In this document: piece after piece, positions 52,748 to 62,063 of the stretch | Layout of the letters: every line of letters begins with the position of its first letter | Numbering within the stretch: the stretch's first letter is position 1 | Source of the DNA: Pseudomonadota bacterium | GTDB taxonomy: Bacteria; Myxococcota_A; Polyangia; GCA-2747355 | Assembly: GCA_016702545.1 (NCBI GenBank) | Contig: JADJDT010000005.1 | Location: forward strand, 1 to 64,000 | Direction of reading: 5' to 3' | DNA: 64,000 nucleotides | Notes under the pieces: model-generated | Told to the model about the DNA's origin: nothing | Seen by the model: only the letters and a program-made list of their open reading frames with translations | Database searches by the model: none | Position numbers and translations under genes: made by a program

Positions 52748-55648
52748 ATGCCTGACGAGCTCACGGCGCGCGCGGGCGCCATCCAATCAGCACGCCGCGA
52801 CCCTGCGGCACAGCCACCGGTCGATCTCGTGCCGACGATGCCTGGCGTCGCGCCGAGCCGTCCACCCGACCTGCTGTCGCAAGCCACGATCGGCTTCGCT
52901 TCCGCGGGCGACCCGGGTGCCGCCAGCCGCGCCCAGAGCGGCGACCTCGACGGCGACACCGATCCCGAGCTGCGGCCGCACGCGGACCCGGCCGCAGGCA
53001 CGCGCATCCCGGCGATGCGGGCCCCGCTGGTCGGCCGCGCCGAGCAGCTGCATCGCCTCAAGCAGCTCTTCCTCGACAGCTGGGAGAAGCACCGGCTGAG
53101 CTTCGTCACGCTGGTCGGCGAGAGCGGAGCCGGCAAGACGCGGCTGGCGCGCGAGTTCGCGCTCTCGGTGCGCGCGGCCATTCCCGAGGCGCGGGTGCTG
53201 TGGGGCGCCAGTGCCGACAGCAGCGGCCCGCGCTATGAGGCCGTAGCCGGCGCCCTGGCGGAGCGCTTCGGCATTGGCCACGCCGAGCCGGCCTACGACG
53301 TGCGCAGCAAGATCGGTCGCACGGTAAACGAGCTGCTCGGCGATCAGCCGCAGGCCGGCGAGGTCACCCACCTGCTGGCCCACCTGATGGGCGTCACCTT
53401 CCCCGACAGCCCGATCGTCGAGGCGCTGCGCCACGTCCCGGGCCAGCTCGACGTGCGCTGTTACATCGCGGTGCGGCGTTTCCTCGAGCGACACGCCCAA
53501 GAAGGGCCGCTGCTGCTCTGCTTCGACGGCATGGAGAACGTGCGGGTCGACACGGTCAACCTGATCCACTACCTGGTGCATGGACTCCACGAGCAACCGG
53601 TGCTGATCCTGACCACCGCGCGCCCCTCGCTCTTCGAGCGCCATCCGCACTGGGGACGCGGGGAGCTCGAGCACCAGCGGATCGAGGTCGCGCCGCTCTT
53701 GCCGGAGGAGGCGGTGGCGATGTTCTGCGCGTTGATCCGCACCGAACGGGTGCCGGATCCCGTGCTCGCGATCGCCCGGCAACGGCTGCGGGGCAGCCCG
53801 CGCGCGCTCAATGACTTCGCCCGCTTGTTGGTCGAGACCGGTGTGCTGCAAGGCACCGAGGGCCGCTGGGAGCTGGATGCGGCGCGCGTGCAGGACGGCC
53901 CGCTGCCGGAGACGCACGACGACCTGTTGCGCGCCCGCCTGCGCGCGCTGCCGCGCGGCGAACGCGAGCTGCTGTGCCAGGCCGCGACGCTCGGGGAGGT
54001 CTTCTGGGCCGACGCCTTGGTGGCCCTGCGACGGGCGGCGGTCATTGCCACCGAGGACGCCGACGGGCCGCCGCTGACGCGCATCGCCGGCGAGGGCGAG
54101 CGACAGGTGCTCGAGGTCGCTCGCGCGCTCAAGACGCTCAGCGACCGCGGGTTGATCGTCGAATCGGCCTTGAGCTCGATCGGGGGCGAGCGCGAATACC
54201 GGTTCGCCTACGCGCCGATCGGCGAGCTCGCCTATGACCTGCTACGCGACACCACGCCGGTCGCGGCCACGCTCCAGAGCTATCACACGCTGATGGCGCG
54301 CTGGATCGAGCTGCGCCCCGAGGGACAGCAGGAGCAGCGCCAGGAACAGGTGGGGCAGCAGCTCGAGCGCGGCGGTGACGCGCGCGCCGCCGCCGCACGC
54401 TACGGGCAGGCGGCCGAGGCAGCTCGGGCGCGCTTCGATAACGAGAAGTCGATTCGCCTCTACCAGCGCGCGCTGCGCTGCCTCGGTTCCACCGATCTCG
54501 GCGATCGGCTGCGGCTCTGGCACGAGCTGGGGACGATCTACCAGGCACGCGGCGACCTGCGGGCCGCGCACGACGCCTTCGAGCGCATGGTGCGGCTGGC
54601 CTGGACCGTGGCCAGCCGGCCCCAGGCGGCGATCGCGTTCAACCAGATCGGCCGCGTCTGGCGCCAGCGCGGCGACCTCGAGCTGGCGATCGAGTATCTC
54701 AGCCGTGGACTCGAGATGTCGCGCGCCGCCGGCAACCGCCACGGGGTGGCCGAGGGGCTCGACGAGCTGGCGCAGACCTGCACCCTCCTCGGCGATTACG
54801 ACCAGGCGCTCGACCACGCGGCCAAGGGGCTCGAGCTCCGGCGCCAGCTCGGCGACCGTCTGGCGATCGCCCGCTCGCTGACGACGATCAGCACGATCGA
54901 ACGGGAGCGCGGGCTCTTCGCCGAGGCCGAGGCCTGCTGCGAGGAGGCGCTGGCGCTGCGCCGCCCGGCCGGGGACCTCGAGGGTCTGGTGACCTCGTTG
55001 ATCGGCCGCGGCGCGCTCGATCTCGAGCGCGGGCAGCAGCGGCAGGCGCGCGAGCACTGGGAGGAGGCGCTGGCGGACGCCGAACGGATCGGTCTGCTGT
55101 CGCTGCAGCTACACCTGCTCCTGCGGCTGACCGACCTCTCGTTGCGCGAGGGTCGGCTGGCCGAGGCGCGCCAGCGTCTCGAGGCCGCTCGACCGCTCGC
55201 CGAGCGGATCGGCGACCGCCTGGCCCTGGTCGAGCTGCTACGCTGCCAGGCCTTGGTCGAGCTCGAGGACGGCCACAGTGAACGCGCCCAGCGCACGGCC
55301 GAGCGCGCGCTCGATCGTGCCCGCGAAGCACGACTCGAACCGCTCGTCGGCCGGGTCCACGGGGCGCTCGGAGCGATTCACGCAGCCACGCTCTTCGACG
55401 CCTCGGCCACCACCGGATCGGACGCGACGGCCGAGGGCCACTTCCAGCTGGCGGTCGAGGTCCACCGGCGGCTGGGCTGCCAGTCCGAGCTCGCGCGGAT
55501 GCTGCAACGCCTGGGCGCCTACCGCATCGAGCGCGAGGAGTGGGCCCGCGGCCGCCAAGACCTGCAGGAGGCGCTCCAGCTCTGTCAACAGCTGGGCTTG
55601 CCCGACGCGGATGCCCTGGAACGCACGCTGCGCGAGCTCCCCGTGTAG
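52748..55648 (+). CDS. AAA-type ATPase with TPR repeats (STAND-like)
   Basis: 966 residues. An unstructured N-terminal ~95 residues (Ala/Pro/Asp-rich) precede an ATPase domain. This has PLVGRAEQLHRLKQLF, Walker A LVGESGAGKTRLAREFALSV near residue 122, and a Walker B-like LLLCFDGMENV near residue 257. Its C-terminal half consists of about ten tetratricopeptide repeats (for example LWHELGTIYQARGDLRAAHD; AIAFNQIGRVWRQRGDLELA; IARSLTTISTIERERGLFAE). This is the domain order of signal-transducing ATPases that follow a kinase or cyclase domain in myxobacteria, but here no kinase domain is fused in front. The ATG at 52748 is chosen; the same frame is open further upstream. The gene is convergent with rnc. 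Confidence 0.85.
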   Translation: MPDELTARAGAIQSARRDPAAQPPVDLVPTMPGVAPSRPPDLLSQATIGFASAGDPGAASRAQSGDLDGDTDPELRPHADPAAGTRIPAMRAPLVGRAEQLHRLKQLFLDSWEKHRLSFVTLVGESGAGKTRLAREFALSVRAAIPEARVLWGASADSSGPRYEAVAGALAERFGIGHAEPAYDVRSKIGRTVNELLGDQPQAGEVTHLLAHLMGVTFPDSPIVEALRHVPGQLDVRCYIAVRRFLERHAQEGPLLLCFDGMENVRVDTVNLIHYLVHGLHEQPVLILTTARPSLFERHPHWGRGELEHQRIEVAPLLPEEAVAMFCALIRTERVPDPVLAIARQRLRGSPRALNDFARLLVETGVLQGTEGRWELDAARVQDGPLPETHDDLLRARLRALPRGERELLCQAATLGEVFWADALVALRRAAVIATEDADGPPLTRIAGEGERQVLEVARALKTLSDRGLIVESALSSIGGEREYRFAYAPIGELAYDLLRDTTPVAATLQSYHTLMARWIELRPEGQQEQRQEQVGQQLERGGDARAAAARYGQAAEAARARFDNEKSIRLYQRALRCLGSTDLGDRLRLWHELGTIYQARGDLRAAHDAFERMVRLAWTVASRPQAAIAFNQIGRVWRQRGDLELAIEYLSRGLEMSRAAGNRHGVAEGLDELAQTCTLLGDYDQALDHAAKGLELRRQLGDRLAIARSLTTISTIERERGLFAEAEACCEEALALRRPAGDLEGLVTSLIGRGALDLERGQQRQAREHWEEALADAERIGLLSLQLHLLLRLTDLSLREGRLAEARQRLEAARPLAERIGDRLALVELLRCQALVELEDGHSERAQRTAERALDRAREARLEPLVGRVHGALGAIHAATLFDASATTGSDATAEGHFQLAVEVHRRLGCQSELARMLQRLGAYRIEREEWARGRQDLQEALQLCQQLGLPDADALERTLRELPV

Positions 55649-55658
55649 GAGACCCTGT

Positions 55659-56438
55659 CTAGGCGGCTGGGTCGCCCACGCCGGGGTCGCCCACGTCTGG
55701 GTCGAGCGCGGGGGCGGCGCCCTCGGCCTCCTCAGCCGCCAAGCAAGCCAGCGCCAGCGCGGCGGCCCGCTGCTGCGCTTCCTTCTTGCTGCCACCCGCC
55801 GCGCGCGCGAGCTCCCCGCCGGCGACGCTGACGGCGACCTCGAAGACCTTGTCGTGGTCGGGACCCGAGGTATGGACCACCTCGTAGCGCGGCACCTCGC
55901 GCCACCGCGCCTGCGTCCACTCCTGCAGCCGCGTCTTATGGTCCGCGGTGGTGGTCCCTGCCGTCGCCGCCCGGATGCGCTCCTCGAGCAAGCGGGTGAC
56001 CACGCGCTCGGCCGCCGCCAGACCACCGTCGAGGAAGACCGCCCCGATCACCGCCTCCATCGCATCGGCCAAGATCGAGGCCTTCTGCCGTCCGCCCGTC
56101 TGCTCCTCACCGCGCCCGAGCCGCAGAAACGCACCGAGCCCGGCGCGCTGCGCCGCCTCGGCCAGCCCCGCCTCGTTGACCACGGTCGCGCGCAGACGCG
56201 ACAGGTCGCCCTCGCGCGCGTCCGGCAGCGAGCGCATCAAGGCATGGCCGACCACCAGGTTGACCACGGCATCACCGAGGAACTCGAGCCGCTCGTTGTT
56301 CGGCGGCGGCGCCGCGCTCCCCGTCGCGCCGTCCTCCTCGTGGACCCGGGAGCGATGCGTCAGCGCCCGACGCAAACGATCGCCGCGCACGAAGTGATAG
56401 TCGATCGCCGCGAGCAGGGCGTCGTACTCGGCCGTCAT
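55659..56438 (-). CDS. rnc: Ribonuclease III
   Basis: The 259-residue double-strand-specific RNase processes rRNA and other structured RNAs. The catalytic domain has the signature NERLEFLGDAVVNLVVGHAL and ASILADAMEAVIGAVFLDGG, with the metal-binding Glu and Asp. A double-stranded RNA-binding domain follows (DHKTRLQEWTQARWREVPRY; GGSKKEAQQRAAALAL). The final ~25 residues are an acidic, repeat-like tail (DVGDPGVGDPAA) not usual in the family. Its ATG overlaps the pgpH stop by four bases (ATGA), so the two are co-translated. Confidence 0.95.
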   Translation of the reverse strand: MTAEYDALLAAIDYHFVRGDRLRRALTHRSRVHEEDGATGSAAPPPNNERLEFLGDAVVNLVVGHALMRSLPDAREGDLSRLRATVVNEAGLAEAAQRAGLGAFLRLGRGEEQTGGRQKASILADAMEAVIGAVFLDGGLAAAERVVTRLLEERIRAATAGTTTADHKTRLQEWTQARWREVPRYEVVHTSGPDHDKVFEVAVSVAGGELARAAGGSKKEAQQRAAALALACLAAEEAEGAAPALDPDVGDPGVGDPAA

Positions 56439-58567
56439 GCGCGGGTGGTCTCCAGATACTGCGCGATGGCCTGCTGCAGCGTGACGAGCTGCCGCTGGGT
56501 CAGCCCACAGTCGACGAACTGCAGCTCGGCCTGCAGCTCGAGCACGACCTGCTCGACGATTTGGCCCGAGGCCGCCGCCGAAGCCACCCCTTGGGTCGCG
56601 TGCTCGACGCGGTTGGCGACCATCACGATCGCCGACTCGACCGAGCGGGGACACGGACCGCGAAAACGCGGCAGCTCCTCGCGAGCACCCGGTGCCGGCG
56701 CCATGCCGGGCGGACGCCCCATCAGCTCCGTCATCGGCAGCGTGCCGTGGTGCTCGGCGATCAACGTCGTGACCTCCGCGGGCAGGTTATGAGCAGCCGC
56801 GAGCACCAGACCCGCCTCGACGTGCGCCCGCCGCCGCTCCGCCAGCGCCTCGAGCTCCCGTCCACCCGCGAGCGACTGCGGGCCGGCCTCGAGCTGACCC
56901 AGATCGTGCAGCAGGGCGCCGACGCGCGTCAGCGCCCGATCAGCCCCGAGCGCCTGGGCGGCGCGGTCAGCGAGGTTGACCACTCGCACGCTGTGCGAAA
57001 AGACCTGCGGCAGCCGCTCGCGCAGCAACCGCATCAGCGCGTGATCGAAGTCGCCGAGCACCATGAGCTTGCCGCGCGAGGCCTGCCCGACCCAGCGCTG
57101 CACGAAGGGCAGCACGAGCAGCGCGACGAGGCCCGCGATCAGGCCACCGAGCAAACCCTGGGCCGAGGACCACAGCTCGGCGTAGGTCTGCGGCCGTCCT
57201 TCCGCCGCACGGGCGGCCTCGCTGGCGAAGGCCTGCGCCAGACCGATGAGCACACCGGCCGCGGCCACGGCGCCACCGCGCCGGCGCCGCACCACCAGGG
57301 CCGCCACCACGCCGCCACCCGCGCCAATGACGATCGTCCCGAGATCGAAGTAGAAGACGAAGGCCATGCAGGTGGCCGTGGCGATCGCGGCCAGCACCGC
57401 CGGCGCACGGCCGTAGACCACGGCGATGATCAAGGCGCTGCTGGCCAGCGGTAGCACGCCCACACCCACCGGCCAGAGCGCCAGCACCAGCTTGCCGCTG
57501 GCGACGAGCACCACCATCACACCGTAGATCACGGCCAGCGGCTTGAGGCTGACGAAGACCGTGGGGCAGAGCATGCGCGCGGCGGCGCTGAAGACCAGCA
57601 GCAGCGCCGCCACCAGGCCGAAGCGACCGAGGTGCCGCTGAAGCCACGGCAGCCCGGCCAACGCCGCCTCGCTGGCACGCAACGCGTAGAACGCCCGCGT
57701 GTCGATCACCTCACCGCGGGCAGCGAGCACGGACCCGCGTCGGATCAGGACGATCTTCAGCCCCGTCACCTGCGAGATGTCTGCGATGAATTTGTCGTTC
57801 TCGCGGGCATACGACAGGTTGGCGGGGAGCCGCTGCAAGATGTACTCGATCACCTCGGAGCGCACGCGCGGATCCGATTTGAAGAAGAACTGCTTGGCGC
57901 CGAGCGCGATCTGCTCGCGCAGCGCGGAGAAGCGATGCAGCTGCGCCACCGCGCGCACGAGGTAGCGACCGCCGGTGAGCAGCCGCACCTCCGCCTTCTC
58001 GCGCGGGAACTCGGTGTCGGCGACGACGCCAGCCGCATAGAGCGGGGCCAGCAGCTCGAAGCAGCCTCGCACCAGCGCCTCGATCTCGGCTCGGCGCTCG
58101 AGCGCCACCGACTGCGGTGCCCGCTCCGTGGCCCCGCCATCGAGCGCCGGCTCACCCCCATCGCGCCGAGCGCCACCGTCGGCGGCTGCCAAGTACCAGG
58201 CCTCGGAATCCGCGCCGCCCGTCTCCGGCCAGCCCCACGCCGAGACCGGCCGCTCCAGCACGGCGTTGAGGATCTGCTCCTTGGCGGCGGCCAGGACCGC
58301 ATCGTCCTGCTCGTAGATCGGCACGTAGCTCTGCTGCGCCTCGATCGCCTCGGCGGCGTGAGTCTCATGCAGATCGAGCACTGCGTCGGCCTCGGCGCGG
58401 AGCGTGAAGCGCGCCGTCGCGCCCTTGGCCGGCCGGCCCTCGTCGAAGAGACGCTCGGTCACGGCCTCGACGCCGAGCAACAGGCCGGTGGTGAGCAGCG
58501 GCAGCAACCACCACTTGAGACCGCCGCCGTGCAGCACGCGGCGCAGCGCGTCCAGCCGCATCAACAT
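56435..58567 (-). CDS. pgpH: 7TM-HD phosphodiesterase PgpH (c-di-AMP hydrolase family)
   Basis: The 710-residue protein has one N-terminal membrane helix and an extracytoplasmic 7TMR-HDED domain (to about residue 285). About seven helices follow (near residues 290-485, for example VLASSALIIAVVYGRAPAVL-type segments). A cytoplasmic HD domain then has HSVRVVNLADRAAQALGADR, LLHDLGQLEAGP and TTLIAEHHGTLPMTELMGRP. The HD and HH residues form the metal site that hydrolyses cyclic di-AMP in PgpH homologues. Members are found beside genes such as ybeY and rnc in many genomes. The order pgpH-rnc is compatible with that. The HDED domain carries an Ala/Gly/Asp-rich insertion around residues 105-150. Confidence 0.92.
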   Translation of the reverse strand: MLMRLDALRRVLHGGGLKWWLLPLLTTGLLLGVEAVTERLFDEGRPAKGATARFTLRAEADAVLDLHETHAAEAIEAQQSYVPIYEQDDAVLAAAKEQILNAVLERPVSAWGWPETGGADSEAWYLAAADGGARRDGGEPALDGGATERAPQSVALERRAEIEALVRGCFELLAPLYAAGVVADTEFPREKAEVRLLTGGRYLVRAVAQLHRFSALREQIALGAKQFFFKSDPRVRSEVIEYILQRLPANLSYARENDKFIADISQVTGLKIVLIRRGSVLAARGEVIDTRAFYALRASEAALAGLPWLQRHLGRFGLVAALLLVFSAAARMLCPTVFVSLKPLAVIYGVMVVLVASGKLVLALWPVGVGVLPLASSALIIAVVYGRAPAVLAAIATATCMAFVFYFDLGTIVIGAGGGVVAALVVRRRRGGAVAAAGVLIGLAQAFASEAARAAEGRPQTYAELWSSAQGLLGGLIAGLVALLVLPFVQRWVGQASRGKLMVLGDFDHALMRLLRERLPQVFSHSVRVVNLADRAAQALGADRALTRVGALLHDLGQLEAGPQSLAGGRELEALAERRRAHVEAGLVLAAAHNLPAEVTTLIAEHHGTLPMTELMGRPPGMAPAPGAREELPRFRGPCPRSVESAIVMVANRVEHATQGVASAAASGQIVEQVVLELQAELQFVDCGLTQRQLVTLQQAIAQYLETTRA

Positions 58568-58646
58568 CCCTCGTGGCAGGGTTCGGCGGGACCATGGCGG
58601 CGCGCGCCAGCGGTGTCGGCGACGCCGAGTTGCGGCAAGGCAGCCG

Positions 58647-59249
58647 TCACGGGCGGCGGCGTTGCGTGCGGAGGGTCCGCTCGAGGGTCACGGAGTCGGC
58701 CAGCGGCTGGGTGACGCGCAGACCCGAGACGACCCCGGCCAAACAGGCGCGTACCGCGTCGTCGGCGCCCGAGACCTCGGGGGCCATCACATAGCCGCTG
58801 CGATGCACCCTGATCCGCAGCCGGGCCTCGGCCCGCGGCCCCGACTGGCGACCGAAGCAGCCCAGCAGCCGATCGGTCAGCCCATGGAGCAGGCGATCGA
58901 CTTCATCGTCGACCGCGCGCCGCGCGAGCAGCTGCGGCGAGACCCCGCCGTCGACGGGCACGCGCCCGTCGAGCCCCGCCGCGGCCGCACCACCGTCGCC
59001 GACAGCGCCGTCAGGCGGCCCGACAGCCGGCGCCTCGTCCGTTGGCCACGAGGGCTCGTCCGCCGCGCTCGGCACCTCTTCCGGCGCCGGGCGCAGCGCG
59101 GCGCGCGACCCGCCCGCCGCATTGCCCTGCGGGCTCATCTGCGCGCCCGGACGATCGGCGGCCGCGGCTGGTGCTCGTGAACGGCAGCCCGCCAAGGCGA
59201 GGCCGACCCCCATCAGCACGAAAACCCGCAAGTCCTGGCCGGTACGCAT
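58647..59249 (-). CDS. Predicted lipoprotein with TonB/AgmX-like C-terminus
   Basis: 200 residues from the ATG at 59249. It has a lipoprotein signal (VFVLMGVGLALAGC). A Pro/Ala/Asp-rich linker follows. A small C-terminal domain (LTDRLLGCFGRQSGPRAEAR; IRVHRSGYVMAPEVSGADDA; VRACLAGVVSGLRVTQP) resembles in arrangement the short alpha/beta domain at the end of the nearby pseudokinase protein, with two Cys residues in comparable places (CFG and CLA). Such domains occur in TonB-like and AgmX-like proteins of deltaproteobacteria. The role is unknown. A further in-frame start at 59318 would place the signal peptide internally and is not preferred. Confidence 0.65.
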   Translation of the reverse strand: MRTGQDLRVFVLMGVGLALAGCRSRAPAAAADRPGAQMSPQGNAAGGSRAALRPAPEEVPSAADEPSWPTDEAPAVGPPDGAVGDGGAAAAGLDGRVPVDGGVSPQLLARRAVDDEVDRLLHGLTDRLLGCFGRQSGPRAEARLRIRVHRSGYVMAPEVSGADDAVRACLAGVVSGLRVTQPLADSVTLERTLRTQRRRP

Positions 59250-59399
59250 GCGAAGGATGCTACGGCGGCGCCCGCGCCGACGCCAAGCGAATTTGCCACG
59301 ACCTGCCTCGGGCTGCACCTGCCGCGGGCTGCACGTTGCGCGCCCTGGGCGCTTTCGGTAGCATGCCGCGTCCGCAGCCGGAGCGGGACCACGAGGCTC

Positions 59400-61295
59400 A
59401 TGTCGGTCGACGCACTCGCGCCAGGAACCGTCGTCGGCGGGCGCTTCAGAGTCGAGCAGCTGCTGGGCGAGGGCGGCCTCGGGGCGTTGTATGCGGCCCT
59501 CGATCAGCAGACCCAGCAGTCAGTGGTGCTGCGCGTGCTCGCCAGCGAGGTCGCGCACAGCGAGACGCTGATCGAGCGGCTGCGCCCGCAGATCAATCTC
59601 GCCTGTACACTGGTCCACAAGAACCTTGCCCGGGTGATCGGCATCGGCAAGGAGGGAGGCCTCCACTTCGTGGTCGGCGAGCGCGTCGACGGCGTGAGTG
59701 TGCGCGAGCTGATCGCGCGCCAGCGCGCGAGCGGACGCACGCTCGGCCTCAAGACCGCCTACAACATCGTCGCGCACGCCTGCAGTGCGCTGCAGGCCGC
59801 TCACGAGCTGGGCAGCGTCCCGCTGATCCACGGGCTGCCCGGTCCAGGCGCGTTGATCGTCGCACCCACCGGCCGGGTCAAGCTCACCGATCTCGGGCTG
59901 GTGCCGACCTGGGCCACCGCCGGTGCCCGGGCCTTCGACCGCCTGGGCGATTGTCTGTTCGCGGCCCCCGAGCTGCTGCGCGATCCGCGACGCGCGGGGA
60001 TCGGGGCCGACGTCCACGTCATCGGCCTCTTGCTGCGGGAGCTGCTGGCGATCGATCCGCTCTCCGACGTGCCGCCGGACGAGCGCCAGGCGCGATTGCC
60101 CGAAGGGATCGCGCCGATCGTCGCGCGCTGCACCGCCGCTGATCCGCGGGCCCGCTATGCCACCTTGGAGGCGATCAAGACCGACCTCTACGCGGCGCTG
60201 CAACGGGCGGAGGAGGCCGGGGACACCGTCGGGTCCGGGGCCGCGCCCGCGCCTGCGCCCGCGCCCGCCCCTCCGCTGCCGGCCGCCGCGACCGCGGCGC
60301 CTCGACCGCGAACCCTCGGCCCCGAGCGTCGTCCCCCGCCGGCCGCCGCGCCACCGCTCGCGCCCGTCCGCTCGACGCCGCAGGCGCGCGGGCCACTGGT
60401 CGCGGAAGCGAGCCTCGAGCAGCTGCTCGCCGACACCTCCGGCGGTGACCCGACCGAGTGCTGGGTCGTCCATCGCAACCGGCTCGATTTCGGGCCCTTC
60501 ACGGCGGCCGATTTGCGTCAGCGCTTGTACCGCGGCGAGTTCGGGCCCGACGATCTAGCGATCGACCAGACGACGGGCGCCCGCGGCCCGCTGCGCCGAC
60601 AACCGGCCTTCGAGCAATTCGTGCGGGTGCTGGATCGCCATCAGCACGAGCAGACGGCCCAGCGCACGCTCCACGAGACGCACCAGCGCGACAAGCGCCG
60701 ACGCGCGACGGTGATCGTCGTGGTGGCGCTGTGCCTGGTGCTGACGGCCGCGGTCGGCGGCACGATCTACCTGCGGCTGCGCCACCCCGTGACGAAGGAA
60801 CGCATCGTCAAGGTCTACCGCGATCGCAACCATCCCTCGGGGCCCTCGATCAACGGCATCAAGTTCTCGTGGAGCGCCGAGTCCCCGACGCAGGCGGCGG
60901 CCCGCCGGCGGCAACAACGCAATCGCCCGCGACGCGCCGCCGACGCGCCCTCCACGGCCCAGGATCCGGCCGACGAGGTCACTTACCTCGGCGATGCCTC
61001 GAAGAGCGGCGGCGACCAGTTGCTCTCCCAGCAGCAAATCCAGAGCGCGATCCGCGACCACCAGCAGCAGCTCGTGCCGTGCATCGTCGATCAGGCGCGG
61101 GTGGACCCGCGACTGCGCCAGGTGGCGATCGACTTCGGTGTACGCGGGTCCGGCGAGGTGAGCTACGTCAAGGTCAACGGCGAGAGCAGCGGCAGCTTCC
61201 ACGGCTGCATCGCGCAGCGGCTGCAGCGGGTCCGCTTCCCGGCCTACGACGGCGCCGTCACCCACGCGAGCTTCAAGATGTCGTTGGAGTATTGA
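59400..61295 (+). CDS. Pseudokinase-GYF-TM-AgmX-like membrane protein
   Basis: 631 residues. Residues 10-270 have a protein-kinase fold with an intact Gly-rich loop (GEGGLGALY at 23-31). However, the beta-3 Lys is replaced (VVLR, R45), the HRD loop reads HGL (144-146), the following Lys and Asn are Gly and Ala, and DFG reads DLG (164-166). It is therefore probably catalytically inactive. A Pro/Ala linker precedes a GYF_2-type domain near residues 354-405 (CWVVHRNRLDFGPFTAADLR). A membrane segment near 436-460 (TVIVVVALCLVLTAAVGGTI) follows. The exported C-terminus ends in an AgmX/TonB-like domain (QLVPCIVDQARVDPRLRQVA; GSFHGCIAQRLQRVRFPAYD). It may relay signals between cytoplasm and envelope. 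The start is the ATG at 59400. Confidence 0.82.
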   Translation: MSVDALAPGTVVGGRFRVEQLLGEGGLGALYAALDQQTQQSVVLRVLASEVAHSETLIERLRPQINLACTLVHKNLARVIGIGKEGGLHFVVGERVDGVSVRELIARQRASGRTLGLKTAYNIVAHACSALQAAHELGSVPLIHGLPGPGALIVAPTGRVKLTDLGLVPTWATAGARAFDRLGDCLFAAPELLRDPRRAGIGADVHVIGLLLRELLAIDPLSDVPPDERQARLPEGIAPIVARCTAADPRARYATLEAIKTDLYAALQRAEEAGDTVGSGAAPAPAPAPAPPLPAAATAAPRPRTLGPERRPPPAAAPPLAPVRSTPQARGPLVAEASLEQLLADTSGGDPTECWVVHRNRLDFGPFTAADLRQRLYRGEFGPDDLAIDQTTGARGPLRRQPAFEQFVRVLDRHQHEQTAQRTLHETHQRDKRRRATVIVVVALCLVLTAAVGGTIYLRLRHPVTKERIVKVYRDRNHPSGPSINGIKFSWSAESPTQAAARRRQQRNRPRRAADAPSTAQDPADEVTYLGDASKSGGDQLLSQQQIQSAIRDHQQQLVPCIVDQARVDPRLRQVAIDFGVRGSGEVSYVKVNGESSGSFHGCIAQRLQRVRFPAYDGAVTHASFKMSLEY

Positions 61296-61310
61296 GCGGG
61301 GGGATCGCCC

Positions 61311-61604
61311 CTACCCCGCGGCGTCCGGCGCTCCGCCCCGAAAGCCCGTGGCCTCGCCCGCGGTCTCGATGCGCAGGGCGAAGATGCGGGCCAGGTCGAC
61401 GAAGAAGCGCTCCCCGCGCTCGCTCTCGGCCACCACGAAGGCCGCCTTGAGCTGCAGCCGACGGACCCGGTCGATCGTCAGCAGCGTACCGTCCCCGCCG
61501 ACCAAGAGGGTCGCGCCCTGCCGCCCTTCGAGGCGAAAATTCCCGTCCTTCGATCGCGCCGCCCCGGCCTCACGCAGCACCTCGGCGAAGGTCTCCTTGT
61601 CCAT
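61311..61604 (-). CDS. Conserved-looking small protein of unknown function
   Basis: The 97-residue soluble protein begins MDKETFAEVLREAGAARSKD. A short beta-rich region follows (FRLEGRQGATLLVGGDGTLL; TIDRVRRLQLKAAFVVAES) and then ERFFVDLARIFALRIETAGE. No known domain was recognised. It lies 58 bases before (downstream of) the corrected acpS end on the same strand, and its stop faces the pseudokinase gene end 15 bases away. An ATG two codons upstream (61610) is an equally possible start. Confidence 0.6.
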   Translation of the reverse strand: MDKETFAEVLREAGAARSKDGNFRLEGRQGATLLVGGDGTLLTIDRVRRLQLKAAFVVAESERGERFFVDLARIFALRIETAGEATGFRGGAPDAAG

Positions 61605-61661
61605 CGTCAACCCCTTGCGTCCTCGCTCCGGATGGCCGCCTGCGCGGCGACCCCGGGCGCG

Positions 61662-62041
61662 TCAATCGGCGTGACCCTCGGCCACGATCATCGCGGCCGC
61701 CAGGTCACGCTCGTGGGTCAGGGTCACCAGCACGCGCGCGATCCCAGCTCCCGCGCGACCTCGGCCGCCCGCCCGCTCAAGCGCACCTGCGGCGCCCGCG
61801 ACGCGCTCGAGACGACCTCGAGCTCATGCCAGGTCAGGCCACGCGGCACGCCGAGCGCCTTCAACAGCGCCTCCTTGGCCGCGAAGCGCGCGGCGTAGTG
61901 CTGCGCCGGGTGCGTGTAGCCCGCGCAGTACGCGCGCTCGCCGGCGGTGAACAGCCGCCCCAGCAGGCGCTCGCCGTAGCGCTCGATCATGCGCGCGAAG
62001 CGCGAGACCGTCACCAGGTCGAGACCGATTCCAAGCACCAT
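61662..62041 (-). CDS. acpS: Holo-ACP synthase AcpS, frameshifted
   Basis: AcpS transfers the 4'-phosphopantetheine arm from CoA to acyl carrier protein, which is needed for fatty-acid synthesis. The N-terminus VLGIGLDLVTVSRFARMIER carries the metal-binding Asp. FTAGERAYC and ARFAAKEALLKALGV are the other family motifs. As written the frame ends early, after RAAEVARELGSRACW (stop near 61724). One base fewer or more at about 61743-61750 (GGGATC region) lets it continue IARVLVTLTHERDLAAAMIV to the TGA at 61662. That is the expected AcpS C-terminus, giving about 126 residues. Because the enzyme is normally indispensable, a sequence error is more likely than a pseudogene. Confidence 0.88.
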
Positions 62042-62063
62042 CTGTCGCGGCTCCCAACCTCAG

